Positions 21,445 through 28,884 of a stretch of 28,884 nucleotides of DNA are shown piece after piece; within the stretch, counting starts at the first letter, position 1, and each line of letters starts with the position of its first letter. The stretch comes from an uncultured Woeseia sp. (GTDB lineage: Bacteria > Pseudomonadota > Gammaproteobacteria > Steroidobacterales > Woeseiaceae), in the NCBI GenBank assembly GCA_937925605.1, contig CALALV010000006.1, forward strand, positions 1 to 28,884. The letters run 5' to 3'. The position numbers and the translations under genes were made by a program. The notes under the pieces are model-generated. The model did not search any database. It worked only from the letters and a program-made list of their open reading frames with translations, and was not told where the DNA came from.

Positions 21445-22737
21445 TCAGGGCAGGCGCCGCACCAGCACCAGCGTGATGTCGTCCGCCTGCGGGGCGGTGC
21501 CGCCGAACGCGAAGGCCGCATCGATCATTCGCCGGGCGAGCTCCGCCATCGGCAGCGAGCGGCACGCATCGACGACCTCCGCGACACCGCCTTCGCCGAA
21601 CTGCACGCCTTCCGCGTTCGCATACTCGTAAATGCCGTCCGATACCAGCGCGAGGATGTCGCCGGGCTCAAGCTGCAGGCGCCGCGCGGCATCGGTGTCC
21701 GCGAGCTCCATGGCGCCGACCGGGAAACTGCTGGGCTTGTGCCAGTCGCAGCGGCGACTGGCGGCACGGTAGTGCAGGATCGGGCCCTGGCCGGCCGAGT
21801 GGTAGCAGACCTCGTGACTGGCCGGGTCGAGGAAGCCCATGAACGCGGTGATGAAACGGTCGTCCGGCAGGTCCTCGGCGAGCTGGTTGTTCACGTGCCG
21901 GTAGGCCGTGTCGAGATCGGCACCGAGCCGAAACGCGACCCGCAGCATGGCCTGCATCTGGGTTGCCGACAGCGCCGGCCCGAAGCCGTGCCCGGTCGCG
22001 TCGCCGAGCAGCATGAACAGCCGTTCGTCGAGCACTACCAGGTCGAACAGGTCGCCGCCGGTATGATCGGTCGGCAGGAAGCGGCCGTGCAGGTCGTAAC
22101 CCGGGACCCGGGGCATCTCGCGCGGCAGCGTGCTCTGCTGGATCTCGCGCGCGACGGCGACCTCGCGCCGCAGGATCGCATCGGCGAGCAGCTGGTCGGT
22201 GAAACGCGAGTGCTGGATCGCGATCGCTGCCTGCGCTGCCAGCGCCGGGGCGATCCACTCGTCGTGGCGATCGAACTGGCCGGGCTGCTCGCCCAGCCAC
22301 TGCATCACGCCGAGTATCGAATCGTCCTGGCCGAGGATCGGCACGCTGAGCACGGAGCGCACGGCGGCGCCGTCGATCGTCGCGGGCAGCGGCCGCGGCA
22401 GCCGCGCGCCGCCACCGTCGGACAGGTTGACGATGCGCCGCGCACTTGCGGCCTGGCCGGCGAGCCCGTCGCCGAGCGGGCAGCGCAATGCCGGCTCGGC
22501 CGAGGGCACGACGAGCACGAGTTCCCCGGCCTTGCGTTCGTGCAGCCACAGCATGCCGGTCTCGGCGACGATCGCGATCCGGCCCACCTCGATGATCTCG
22601 CGCAGCAGTTCCGGCAGCGCCTCCGGCGCCGCCAGCCTCTGCATGATCTCGAGGATGCGCACGAGGGAGTCGCGCGTGATTTCGCCGGCCCCCGCCAGCG
22701 GGCCTTCGGCAGCGAGCGCCTGTGGTTCCCTATGCAT
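21445..22737 (-). CDS. GAF-SpoIIE (RsbU-like) PP2C-type phosphatase
   Basis: A 430-aa protein. A GAF-like sensor domain lies at about residues 20-185 (ALRCPLGDGLAGQAASARRI, VRSVLSVPILGQDDSILGVM), followed by a helical linker and a PP2C/SpoIIE catalytic domain at about 215-428. Metal-binding motifs are GGDLFDLVVLDE, LLGDATGHGFGPAL, LALVSDGIYEY, and the terminal ADDITLVLV. The enzyme would dephosphorylate the STAS protein when its GAF domain binds a signal or senses redox change. The ATG at 22737 (MHREPQALAAEG) is favoured over a start 22 codons upstream, which would place an unstructured Arg/Ser-rich leader on it. It is the first gene of the minus-strand regulatory operon and is divergent from glcB. 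Confidence 0.92.
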   Translation of the reverse strand: MHREPQALAAEGPLAGAGEITRDSLVRILEIMQRLAAPEALPELLREIIEVGRIAIVAETGMLWLHERKAGELVLVVPSAEPALRCPLGDGLAGQAASARRIVNLSDGGGARLPRPLPATIDGAAVRSVLSVPILGQDDSILGVMQWLGEQPGQFDRHDEWIAPALAAQAAIAIQHSRFTDQLLADAILRREVAVAREIQQSTLPREMPRVPGYDLHGRFLPTDHTGGDLFDLVVLDERLFMLLGDATGHGFGPALSATQMQAMLRVAFRLGADLDTAYRHVNNQLAEDLPDDRFITAFMGFLDPASHEVCYHSAGQGPILHYRAASRRCDWHKPSSFPVGAMELADTDAARRLQLEPGDILALVSDGIYEYANAEGVQFGEGGVAEVVDACRSLPMAELARRMIDAAFAFGGTAPQADDITLVLVRRLP

Positions 22738-22863
22738 AGTTATGGATTCTTGTTGTCGCGCCGGGGACGACGACCGCTGTCGCGCACACCCGGCGCCCGC
22801 CAAGGTATATCACAAAGCGCCGCCGGCGGGGCCGCGCGGGTGGGTTCGCGCTGCAGGATTCAC

Positions 22864-22869
22864 TATGAT
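22864..22869 (+). promoter_or_regulatory. -10-like TATGAT box upstream of glcB
   Basis: TATGAT lies 38 bases before the glcB ATG, at the 3' end of a 170-bp divergent gap. No good -35 at 16-18 bases was seen. The same C-TATGAT-C/G context occurs in front of rplY, supporting it modestly. Confidence 0.4.
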
Positions 22870-22907
22870 GCCGGACTTGCCACTTCAATCGAGCAGCGAG
22901 AGGCAGC

Positions 22908-25067
22908 ATGGCGACAGGGAAGCAGGTAAGCGCGGCGCCGGTATTCCGCGACTTCGTGGAAAGGGACTTGCTGCCGGCAATCGGCATGGCGCCGGACCGG
23001 TTCTGGAGCGGGCTCGCCGCGATCGTCGAGTCGCTGACGCCGGAAAACCGGCGACTGCTGGAGACGCGCGAGCAGCTGCAGGCCGCCATCGACGACTGGC
23101 ACCGGGCGCATCCCGGGCCGATTCGCGATCGCGAGGGCTACCGCCGCTTCCTCGCCGAGATCGGCTACCTCGAGCCGGCGGGCGAGGCTTTCAGCATTGC
23201 GACGGACAACGTCGACCCGGAAATCGCGACCGTCGCCGGCCCGCAGCTGGTCGTCCCCGTCAGCAACGCACGCTTCGCGCTGAATGCCGCGAACGCGCGC
23301 TGGGGCAGCCTGTATGACGCGCTGTACGGCAGCGACGTTATTCCCGCGGACGACGGCCGCGAACCGGGCCGGAGCTACAACCCGAAGCGCGGCGCCGCGG
23401 TGATCGACTACGCGGCCAACTTCCTGGATCGCGCGCTGCCGCTCGACGGCGCGCGGCACGCCGAGGTAACGGCGTACGAGTTGGGCGACGACGGCCGGCT
23501 GACGATTCGCGCCGGCAGCGGCGTGACGCCCCCGGCCGACCCGGCTGCTTTCGTCGGCTGGCGTCGCGAAGGCAGCCTTACCGGCCTGCTGTTCCGCCAC
23601 CACGACCTGCACGTCGAGATCGTGCTCGACCCCGAGCACCCGGTCGGCAGATCTGCGCGGGCAGGGGTCGCTGACGTGATCCTCGAAGCTGCCGTCACGA
23701 CCATCCAGGACTGCGAGGACTCGGTCGCCGCCGTCGACGCGGAAGACAAGGTTGCGGTCTACCGCAACTGGCTCGGGCTGATGGACGGCACGCTGGCGAC
23801 CCGCTTCGACAAGGGCGGCCGGACACTGACCCGCGAACTGGAAGCCGACCGCGAGTTCACCGGCACCGACGGCCAGCCGCTGATTCTGCCCGGGCGCAGC
23901 CTGATGCTGGTGCGCAACGTCGGCCACCTGATGACGACCGACGCGGTGCTGGACGCAAACGGCGACGAGGTGTTCGAGGGCATCCTCGACGCGGTCGTGA
24001 CGACGGCCTGCGCGCTGGTCGACCTGCAGCAGAAAGGCCGCTACCGCAACAGCCGGACCGGCAGCGTCTACATCGTCAAGCCGAAGATGCATGGCTCGGC
24101 CGAGGTCGCGTTCGCCGATACGCTGTTCGCGCGCGTCGAGGACCTGTTCGAACTGCCGCGCAATACGCTGAAGATCGGCGTCATGGACGAGGAGCGGCGC
24201 ACCAGCCTCAACCTTGCGAACTGCATACGCGCCGTGCGCGAGCGGCTCGTGTTCATCAACACGGGTTTCCTCGACCGCACCGGCGACGAAATCCACACGA
24301 GCATGCTGGCCGGCCCGGTGAAGCGCAAGGAAACGATCAAGAGCGAGCCCTGGATCCTTGCCTACGAGGACCGCAACGCGGACGTCGGCATCCGCTGCGG
24401 CCTGCCGGGCCGCGCGCAGATCGGCAAGGGCATGTGGCCGAAGCCCGACCTGCTCGGGCAGATGGTCGAGACCAAGGCCGCGCACCCGCGCGCCGGCGCC
24501 AACTGCGCGTGGGTGCCGTCGCCGACGGCCGCGACGCTGCACGCGATGCACTACCACGAGGTCGACGTCGCCGCGCGCCAGCGCGAGCTCGCGCACCGCG
24601 AGGAGGCGTCGCTGGACGCGATCCTGACACCGCCGCTCGCGGCAGACCCGCGCTGGTCGGCCGACGAGATCCGCGCCGAGCTCGACAACAATGCGCAGGG
24701 CATACTCGGCTACGTCGTGCGCTGGATCGACGCCGGTATCGGCTGCTCGAAGGTGCCGGACATCGACGACGTCGGCCTGATGGAGGATCGCGCGACGCTG
24801 CGCATCTCGAGCCAGCACATCGCGAACTGGCTCGCGCACGGCGTTTGTAACGAGGCTGAAGTGCGCGAGACGCTGGAGCGCATGGCCGCGGTCGTCGACC
24901 GGCAGAACGCGCACGATCCAAGCTACCGCCCGATGGCGCCGGACTTCGACGCGAGCATCGCGTTCCGGGCGGCCTGCGACCTGGTGTTCGAGGGGGCGCG
25001 CCAGCCGAGCGGCTACACCGAGCCGCTGTTGCACGCCCACCGCCGGCGCCGCAAGGCGGCCGGCTGA
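22908..25067 (+). CDS. glcB: Malate synthase G
   Basis: A 719-aa enzyme (E. coli GlcB 723) that condenses glyoxylate with acetyl-CoA to malate, the second step of the glyoxylate cycle and of glycolate use. Family landmarks are QDCEDSVAAVDAEDKV, SVYIVKPKMHG, IGVMDEERRTSLNLANC (near residues 423-438), GKGMWPKPD, and GIGCSKVPDI followed by VGLMEDRATLRIS, carrying the conserved Cys and the catalytic Asp. The ATG at 22908 has GAGAGG about eight bases upstream. No aceA or glc genes are adjacent, so the locus gives no clue to regulation. The stop lies one base from the stop of the convergent small gene. Confidence 0.97.
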   Translation: MATGKQVSAAPVFRDFVERDLLPAIGMAPDRFWSGLAAIVESLTPENRRLLETREQLQAAIDDWHRAHPGPIRDREGYRRFLAEIGYLEPAGEAFSIATDNVDPEIATVAGPQLVVPVSNARFALNAANARWGSLYDALYGSDVIPADDGREPGRSYNPKRGAAVIDYAANFLDRALPLDGARHAEVTAYELGDDGRLTIRAGSGVTPPADPAAFVGWRREGSLTGLLFRHHDLHVEIVLDPEHPVGRSARAGVADVILEAAVTTIQDCEDSVAAVDAEDKVAVYRNWLGLMDGTLATRFDKGGRTLTRELEADREFTGTDGQPLILPGRSLMLVRNVGHLMTTDAVLDANGDEVFEGILDAVVTTACALVDLQQKGRYRNSRTGSVYIVKPKMHGSAEVAFADTLFARVEDLFELPRNTLKIGVMDEERRTSLNLANCIRAVRERLVFINTGFLDRTGDEIHTSMLAGPVKRKETIKSEPWILAYEDRNADVGIRCGLPGRAQIGKGMWPKPDLLGQMVETKAAHPRAGANCAWVPSPTAATLHAMHYHEVDVAARQRELAHREEASLDAILTPPLAADPRWSADEIRAELDNNAQGILGYVVRWIDAGIGCSKVPDIDDVGLMEDRATLRISSQHIANWLAHGVCNEAEVRETLERMAAVVDRQNAHDPSYRPMAPDFDASIAFRAACDLVFEGARQPSGYTEPLLHAHRRRRKAAG

Positions 25068-25068
25068 C

Positions 25069-25545
25069 TCAGTCGGCGCGGCGCACGCGGGTCGAGCGGC
25101 CGATGCGCGAGACCATCCGGAACGAGTTGAACGGCCCGGGCCGGATCTCGACCCGGTCGCCCGCGTCCAGCGGGAAATAGCGCGACGGGCTCAGTTCTTC
25201 CCAGCGCTCGCCGTTGTCGAGGGTGACGATCAGCTCGCCCCGCGGCTTTTTCGCGACCGCTACGACGGTGGCGGTGTACTCCTCGGGTTCCGGCTCGGGT
25301 TCCGGCCCGGGTTCGGGCTCCGGTTCCGGCGCGGGCGCGACTGCCGGCGCCGGGGTGGCGCGCGGCAGCGTTCCGCTCGCCGCTGCAGCCTGCCGGGCGT
25401 CCTCGCGCCCGCTCACGCGGTCGTAGCAGGCGAGGCGCGCGGCCGCGGCCTCGAGGTCGTGGCAGGCCAGCAGCTCTTCGGGAAGCTCGCTGTCGGCATG
25501 GGCCTGCGGCAGCAGCACGCAGGCAATCAACATGAATCGATGCAT
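25069..25545 (-). CDS. Small exported protein with Pro-Glu-rich linker
   Basis: 158 aa. The signal peptide MHRFMLIACVLLPQAHA precedes a mature N-terminus LLACHDLEAAAARLACYD, a cysteine-pair motif (CxxL...RLACYD) common at the start of small periplasmic proteins of this group. A low-complexity linker of alternating Glu-Pro (about residues 72-88) leads to a compact C-terminal beta region (YTATVVAVAKKPRGELIVTL, then DNGERWEEL). I do not recognise the function. The linker is encoded by an imperfect GGTTCC/GGGTTC array at about 25283-25331. The gene converges on glcB with one base between stop codons and ends the minus-strand stretch behind the TonB receptor, from which a terminator separates it. 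Confidence 0.82.
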   Translation of the reverse strand: MHRFMLIACVLLPQAHADSELPEELLACHDLEAAAARLACYDRVSGREDARQAAAASGTLPRATPAPAVAPAPEPEPEPGPEPEPEPEEYTATVVAVAKKPRGELIVTLDNGERWEELSPSRYFPLDAGDRVEIRPGPFNSFRMVSRIGRSTRVRRAD

Positions 25546-25598
25546 GCGCGGAGTGTCGCAGGAATGGCCGTGCGATGAAAAGACGCGCTGCGCAAATG

Positions 25599-25628
25599 AA
25601 AAGCGGCGGCCCCGGCCGGGGCCGCCGC
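25599..25628 (-). terminator. Intrinsic terminator of the TonB-receptor gene
   Basis: A perfect 26-bp palindrome, 25603-25628, with 13-bp arms (GCGGCGGCCCCGG). On the minus strand it is followed by TTTTCATTT. It lies about 20 bases beyond the receptor stop codon. The T-run is only four long, but the very stable stem supports termination. Confidence 0.75.
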
Positions 25629-25649
25629 CGTCCGGTCCGCCTGGCCGGA

Positions 25650-28600
25650 TTACTCGAAGGACAGCTTGACGCTGAACGAGTAGGTGCGGCCGAGCGTGTC
25701 GAACAGGCTCGGGAACGTGTTGCCCGAGTTGAACGCCGTCGAGCCGGTCTCGTTGCCGAGGATCGGCGGGTCTTCGTTGGCGAGGTTGGCGATCAGCAGG
25801 TTGAAGCGGATGTTGTCCATCATCCGGTAGCCGAGCGTCAGGTCGAAGTAGTCCTGTGCGCCCACGCTACGGAACGCCGGGAACAGCGCCGATGCCTCCC
25901 CGCTTTGCGCGTCCATGTCACCGACGTGGCGCCACAGCAGCGACGCGTCGAGGTTGTCGCGGAACCACGCGGCGCGCAGCGTGTGCCGGTACTCGGGCAC
26001 CGGGTCGCAGGACGTGCCGTAGCGGCCCTTGCAGTCCACCACCGGTGACGCCGCCGTCGTCTGGAACTCGTTCGTCAGGTAGCGATGTGCCGTCAGGTTG
26101 AACTGCATTTCGCCGAAGCGTCCGATGTCCAGGCCGGTGATGACCGACAGGTCGAGACCTTCCGCCGCGAAGCGCTCGAAGTTCGTGAAGAACGCCGGCG
26201 CACCGGTACCGGTCTCGCCCAGCGCACCACCGATGCGCACGATGCCGCCGCAGGCTGCCGGGTCCTGTAGCACGTAGCACAGGTCCAGCGCTTCCTGGCC
26301 CGACGGCTCGTCGATGTAGTCGCTGATCTCGATCTCGTAGTAGTCGAGCGACAGCGTCGTCGCGCCGAGCGTGTCGGAGAACAGGCCGTCGGTCTCCCAG
26401 ACGAAGCCGAAGGTCGTCGTCCGCGCCGTCTCCGGTTCCGGCAGGTTGGTCGGGTTCGTGCCGTTGAAGACGTTGACCTGGCCCGCGATGATGTCGGGCA
26501 CCAGGCCGACCTGGGTCGGCAGCATGCCGGTCTGCACGCAGAGGTTGAACAGCGTCGAGCCCGGCGCCGGCGGGTTCGGGTTGCCGATCGAGCAGGGGTC
26601 GAGCGTCGCGTTGTCGAGGCCGGTCGTGATCGGGCTGAACAACTCGCCGATGTTCGCGACGCGCACCGCCTTCTGCTCCATGAAGCGGAAGCGGAAGCCC
26701 TCGACGACCTCCCAGGACAGGCCGGCCTTCCAGGTGTCGGTCGAGCCCTGGATGCTGAAGTCCGAGCTGCGCCAGCCGGCCTCGATGCTCAGGTTCTCGG
26801 CCCAGGGGCGGCCCTGCACCAGCGGGTAGATCGTCTCGAGGAAGGCCTCGTTGACGTCGTACTTGCCCTTGACCGGCAGGCGATTGCCGCCCGCGCCGCC
26901 CTGGCAGCTGGCCGGGGCCTCCTTCAGGCACTCGTCCGGCGAGGACTGCGCGAACTCCTCGCGGTACTCGTAGCCCGCCGCCAGGAACATGCCGTCCTCC
27001 GCCCACGGGTTACGCAGGCCTTCGATCATGCCGTCGACCGAGGCGTGGTAGACGGTCTGCACCGACTGCCGCAGGTCGCTCGCGATCGCGATGAAATACC
27101 CCGACTCGCGCTGTGCGTCGGTGATCGAGCCGACCGGTCCGAACACGTTGATCGGGGTGCAAGGCGCGGCCGTGACGTTGCCGAGCGCATCGATGCACTG
27201 GTTCGGATCGACCGTGTTGATACCCGCCTGCAGGTTGTTCAGGTTCGTGAAGCCGTCGCGGGTCTCGACGAAATCCGACTCGCCGCGCTGGTAGGACACG
27301 TCGAAGTTCCACGTGTCCGTGCCCGGGATCTCGCCCCGGACACCGACCACGTATTGCGAGTAGTCCGTGTCGAACACGCCGGTGCGCGGGCCGAGCTCGA
27401 GCGTGCGCCGCCGGGCGGTCGACGTGAACGCGTCGTTGGCGTCGAAGACGCCGTCGTTGTTCAGGTCCTGGATGCCGACGGAGCTGAAGCCCATCGGGTC
27501 GGCGGCGAGTGCTCCTTGCGCCGCGTCGCGCGAGTCGAGGTCGTCCTGGGTCGGGTTCGGCAGGTTGTTGACCCGGTCGATCTCGTCGTTCTGTGCCTGC
27601 ACGAAAGCCGCCGCGCCGGCGTTCAGGTCGTTGACGATCGTCGTGCGCGTCGCGTCCGTGAAGAACGGGTTCATGACCGGGATCGTGAACGCCGTACCGA
27701 AGGTGCCGCTGGGCGCGATCTGGAAGTCCGAGCGATTGGCCGAGAACGAGGCGCGCGCGTAAACCTCGATCTCGTCGGTGACGTCGTAGGTACCGACGGT
27801 GGTGGCCTGCCAGCGATCCTGCGGCGTCTGGTAGTAGTTGAACGGGTTGAAGTTGAAGCGGGCGCATTCGCCGGCCTGCAGGCTCATGTCGTCGCGGAAC
27901 TGGTAGCTGTTGCCGCTGCGCAGGTTCAGCGTCGCCGGGATCGCCGTCGTCGAGCCGACGCCGGTCGAGTGCGCGGTCGTGAACTCCGTGTTGCCGGTAC
28001 AGTCGGCGGACGGCCGCTGCGGCTGCGAGCCGAGGCCCGAGCCCGTGGTCGAGGACACGCCGAACAGGCCGAAGTCGCGCTCCGCCAGCAGGATCGCGCC
28101 GCGTACCGTGCGCCCGCCGCCGAAGGTCAGGTTGCCGCGGTCGTCGTCGAAATTGACGCCCATCAGGCCCATCACGTAATAGGTGTCCTCGCCGCCCTCC
28201 TGCGTGTCCGAATAGCCGAGGTCCAACTCGACGCCCTCGAAGCCCTTGCGCAGGATGAAATTGACGGCGCCGGACATCGCGTCCGAGCCGTACACCGCCG
28301 AGGCGCCGCCGGTGACGACGTCGACGCGCTCCAGCATGTTCACCGGGATCACGTCGGTCGAGACGATGCCGTCGATGTCGTAGGGCGCGAGCCGCTTGCC
28401 GTCGATCATGATCAGCGAGCGTTCCGGTCCGAGGCCGCGCAGGTCGAGCGTCGCCTGGCCGGCCGTGCCGTTGTTGACGTTCTCGCCGTCGCCGGGAATC
28501 GTGATCGGCAGGTCGCGGAACACGCGCTCGATGTTCGGCGTCTGTTTCAGCTCGATCTCTTCCTGGCCGATCGTCGTGACCGGGCTGGCCGCGATGACGT

Positions 28601-28784
28601 TCTGGTTCTGGATGCGCGTGCCGGTGACGGTGATGACGTCGATGGCCCGGTCGTCCTCGTCGTCACTGTCCTGCGCGAGCGCGAGGCCCGGCAGGGCGGT
28701 GATGATGCCCGCCGCGAGCGCGGCGAGGCCGCCGCGCGCCGCGAGCCGGCCGCAGGCCCTTCCTGCGAATGCTGCTGTCTTCAT
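25650..28784 (-). CDS. TonB-dependent outer-membrane receptor
   Basis: A 1044-aa receptor. The signal peptide (hydrophobic core about residues 18-36, cleavage after LAQ or ALA) is followed by an acidic stretch and a TonB-box-like VITVTGTRI at about 50-58. The plug domain runs from about 60 to 190 (LDLRGLGPERSLIMIDGKRL, VDVVTGGASAVYGSDAMSGA). The rest is a beta-barrel ending in SVKLSFE, a typical C-terminal strand with penultimate Phe. It is long for the family, with long extracellular loops holding several Cys pairs and a Ca-binding-like D-x-N-x-D-G-x-x-D-x-x-D segment (440-451). The ligand is unknown; no transport or sugar genes flank it. The start ATG has GAGGGAG about nine bases upstream. 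Confidence 0.95.
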   Translation of the reverse strand: MKTAAFAGRACGRLAARGGLAALAAGIITALPGLALAQDSDDEDDRAIDVITVTGTRIQNQNVIAASPVTTIGQEEIELKQTPNIERVFRDLPITIPGDGENVNNGTAGQATLDLRGLGPERSLIMIDGKRLAPYDIDGIVSTDVIPVNMLERVDVVTGGASAVYGSDAMSGAVNFILRKGFEGVELDLGYSDTQEGGEDTYYVMGLMGVNFDDDRGNLTFGGGRTVRGAILLAERDFGLFGVSSTTGSGLGSQPQRPSADCTGNTEFTTAHSTGVGSTTAIPATLNLRSGNSYQFRDDMSLQAGECARFNFNPFNYYQTPQDRWQATTVGTYDVTDEIEVYARASFSANRSDFQIAPSGTFGTAFTIPVMNPFFTDATRTTIVNDLNAGAAAFVQAQNDEIDRVNNLPNPTQDDLDSRDAAQGALAADPMGFSSVGIQDLNNDGVFDANDAFTSTARRRTLELGPRTGVFDTDYSQYVVGVRGEIPGTDTWNFDVSYQRGESDFVETRDGFTNLNNLQAGINTVDPNQCIDALGNVTAAPCTPINVFGPVGSITDAQRESGYFIAIASDLRQSVQTVYHASVDGMIEGLRNPWAEDGMFLAAGYEYREEFAQSSPDECLKEAPASCQGGAGGNRLPVKGKYDVNEAFLETIYPLVQGRPWAENLSIEAGWRSSDFSIQGSTDTWKAGLSWEVVEGFRFRFMEQKAVRVANIGELFSPITTGLDNATLDPCSIGNPNPPAPGSTLFNLCVQTGMLPTQVGLVPDIIAGQVNVFNGTNPTNLPEPETARTTTFGFVWETDGLFSDTLGATTLSLDYYEIEISDYIDEPSGQEALDLCYVLQDPAACGGIVRIGGALGETGTGAPAFFTNFERFAAEGLDLSVITGLDIGRFGEMQFNLTAHRYLTNEFQTTAASPVVDCKGRYGTSCDPVPEYRHTLRAAWFRDNLDASLLWRHVGDMDAQSGEASALFPAFRSVGAQDYFDLTLGYRMMDNIRFNLLIANLANEDPPILGNETGSTAFNSGNTFPSLFDTLGRTYSFSVKLSFE

Positions 28785-28884
28785 TTGCGCTACTCCCTCG
28801 AGTGATCGGCGGCCGCGGTTGCCAGGATGGAAGTCTAAGGAAAGAACTGCGGCTTCGCCGGGGGGCCCGGCATACAGAACAGAA

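Noticed and set aside
27045..28805. Long open plus-strand frame (586 codons) opposite the TonB receptor
   Set aside because: Antisense to a convincing receptor; composition is Arg/Val/Asp-rich with no domain, typical of a GC-codon shadow.

Overview
The window looks like chromosome from a high-GC gammaproteobacterium. Hand counts give about 68% G+C in typical genes and about 50% in one internal segment. The order hemA / TPR gene / lolB / tRNA-Gln / prs / rplY / pth / ychF is the classic gammaproteobacterial (Pseudomonas-like) housekeeping block. The very long TonB-dependent receptor, PrsW-like protease and malate synthase G fit a marine or soil heterotroph near the Xanthomonadales/Chromatiales/Woeseiaceae grade. 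That placement is inference; the sequence alone does not fix the genus.

Layout. (1) 1-7140: the N-terminus of hemA on the minus strand; then, on plus, a TPR lipoprotein-locus gene, lolB, a strong promoter, tRNA-Gln, prs, rplY, an intrinsic terminator, pth and ychF; then a convergent TRIC/YicG-type membrane protein. The ispE gene normally found between lolB and tRNA-Gln is absent. (2) 7202-12440: an intact tRNA with CAT anticodon, two tandem 175-bp units that each begin with the tRNA 3' end, a third partial copy, and then about 4.7 kb of visibly lower-GC DNA that ends at a further 17-bp copy of the tRNA 3' end. This looks like a small tRNA-associated genomic island without an integrase. Its cargo is a LysR regulator divergent from pirin, a YcaC-like hydrolase, a two-TM protein, an NmrA-type oxidoreductase and a DUF1772 membrane protein, apparently one operon for small-molecule (perhaps quinone/aromatic) handling. 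(3) 12474-17978, minus strand: an unknown 144-aa protein, an exported methyltransferase-like protein, a PrsW-family membrane protease, and a 984-aa metalloprotease/beta-propeller/beta-barrel fusion. (4) 18059-22737, minus strand: a regulatory block in the order SpoIIE-type phosphatase, RsbW-like kinase, STAS antagonist, ECF sigma factor, membrane anti-sigma, and a membrane-anchored protein made of about 36 tandem nine-residue repeats. (5) 22864-28784: glcB (plus), a small proline/glutamate-rich periplasmic protein, and a 1044-aa TonB-dependent receptor (both minus).

The most unusual content is region 4. A three-protein partner-switching cassette runs directly into an ECF sigma/anti-sigma pair, whose next gene is a low-complexity nonapeptide-repeat protein of a kind I do not recognise. 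The adjoining envelope genes (metalloprotease-barrel and PrsW-like protease) could be functionally linked, though an intrinsic terminator separates the repeat gene from them.
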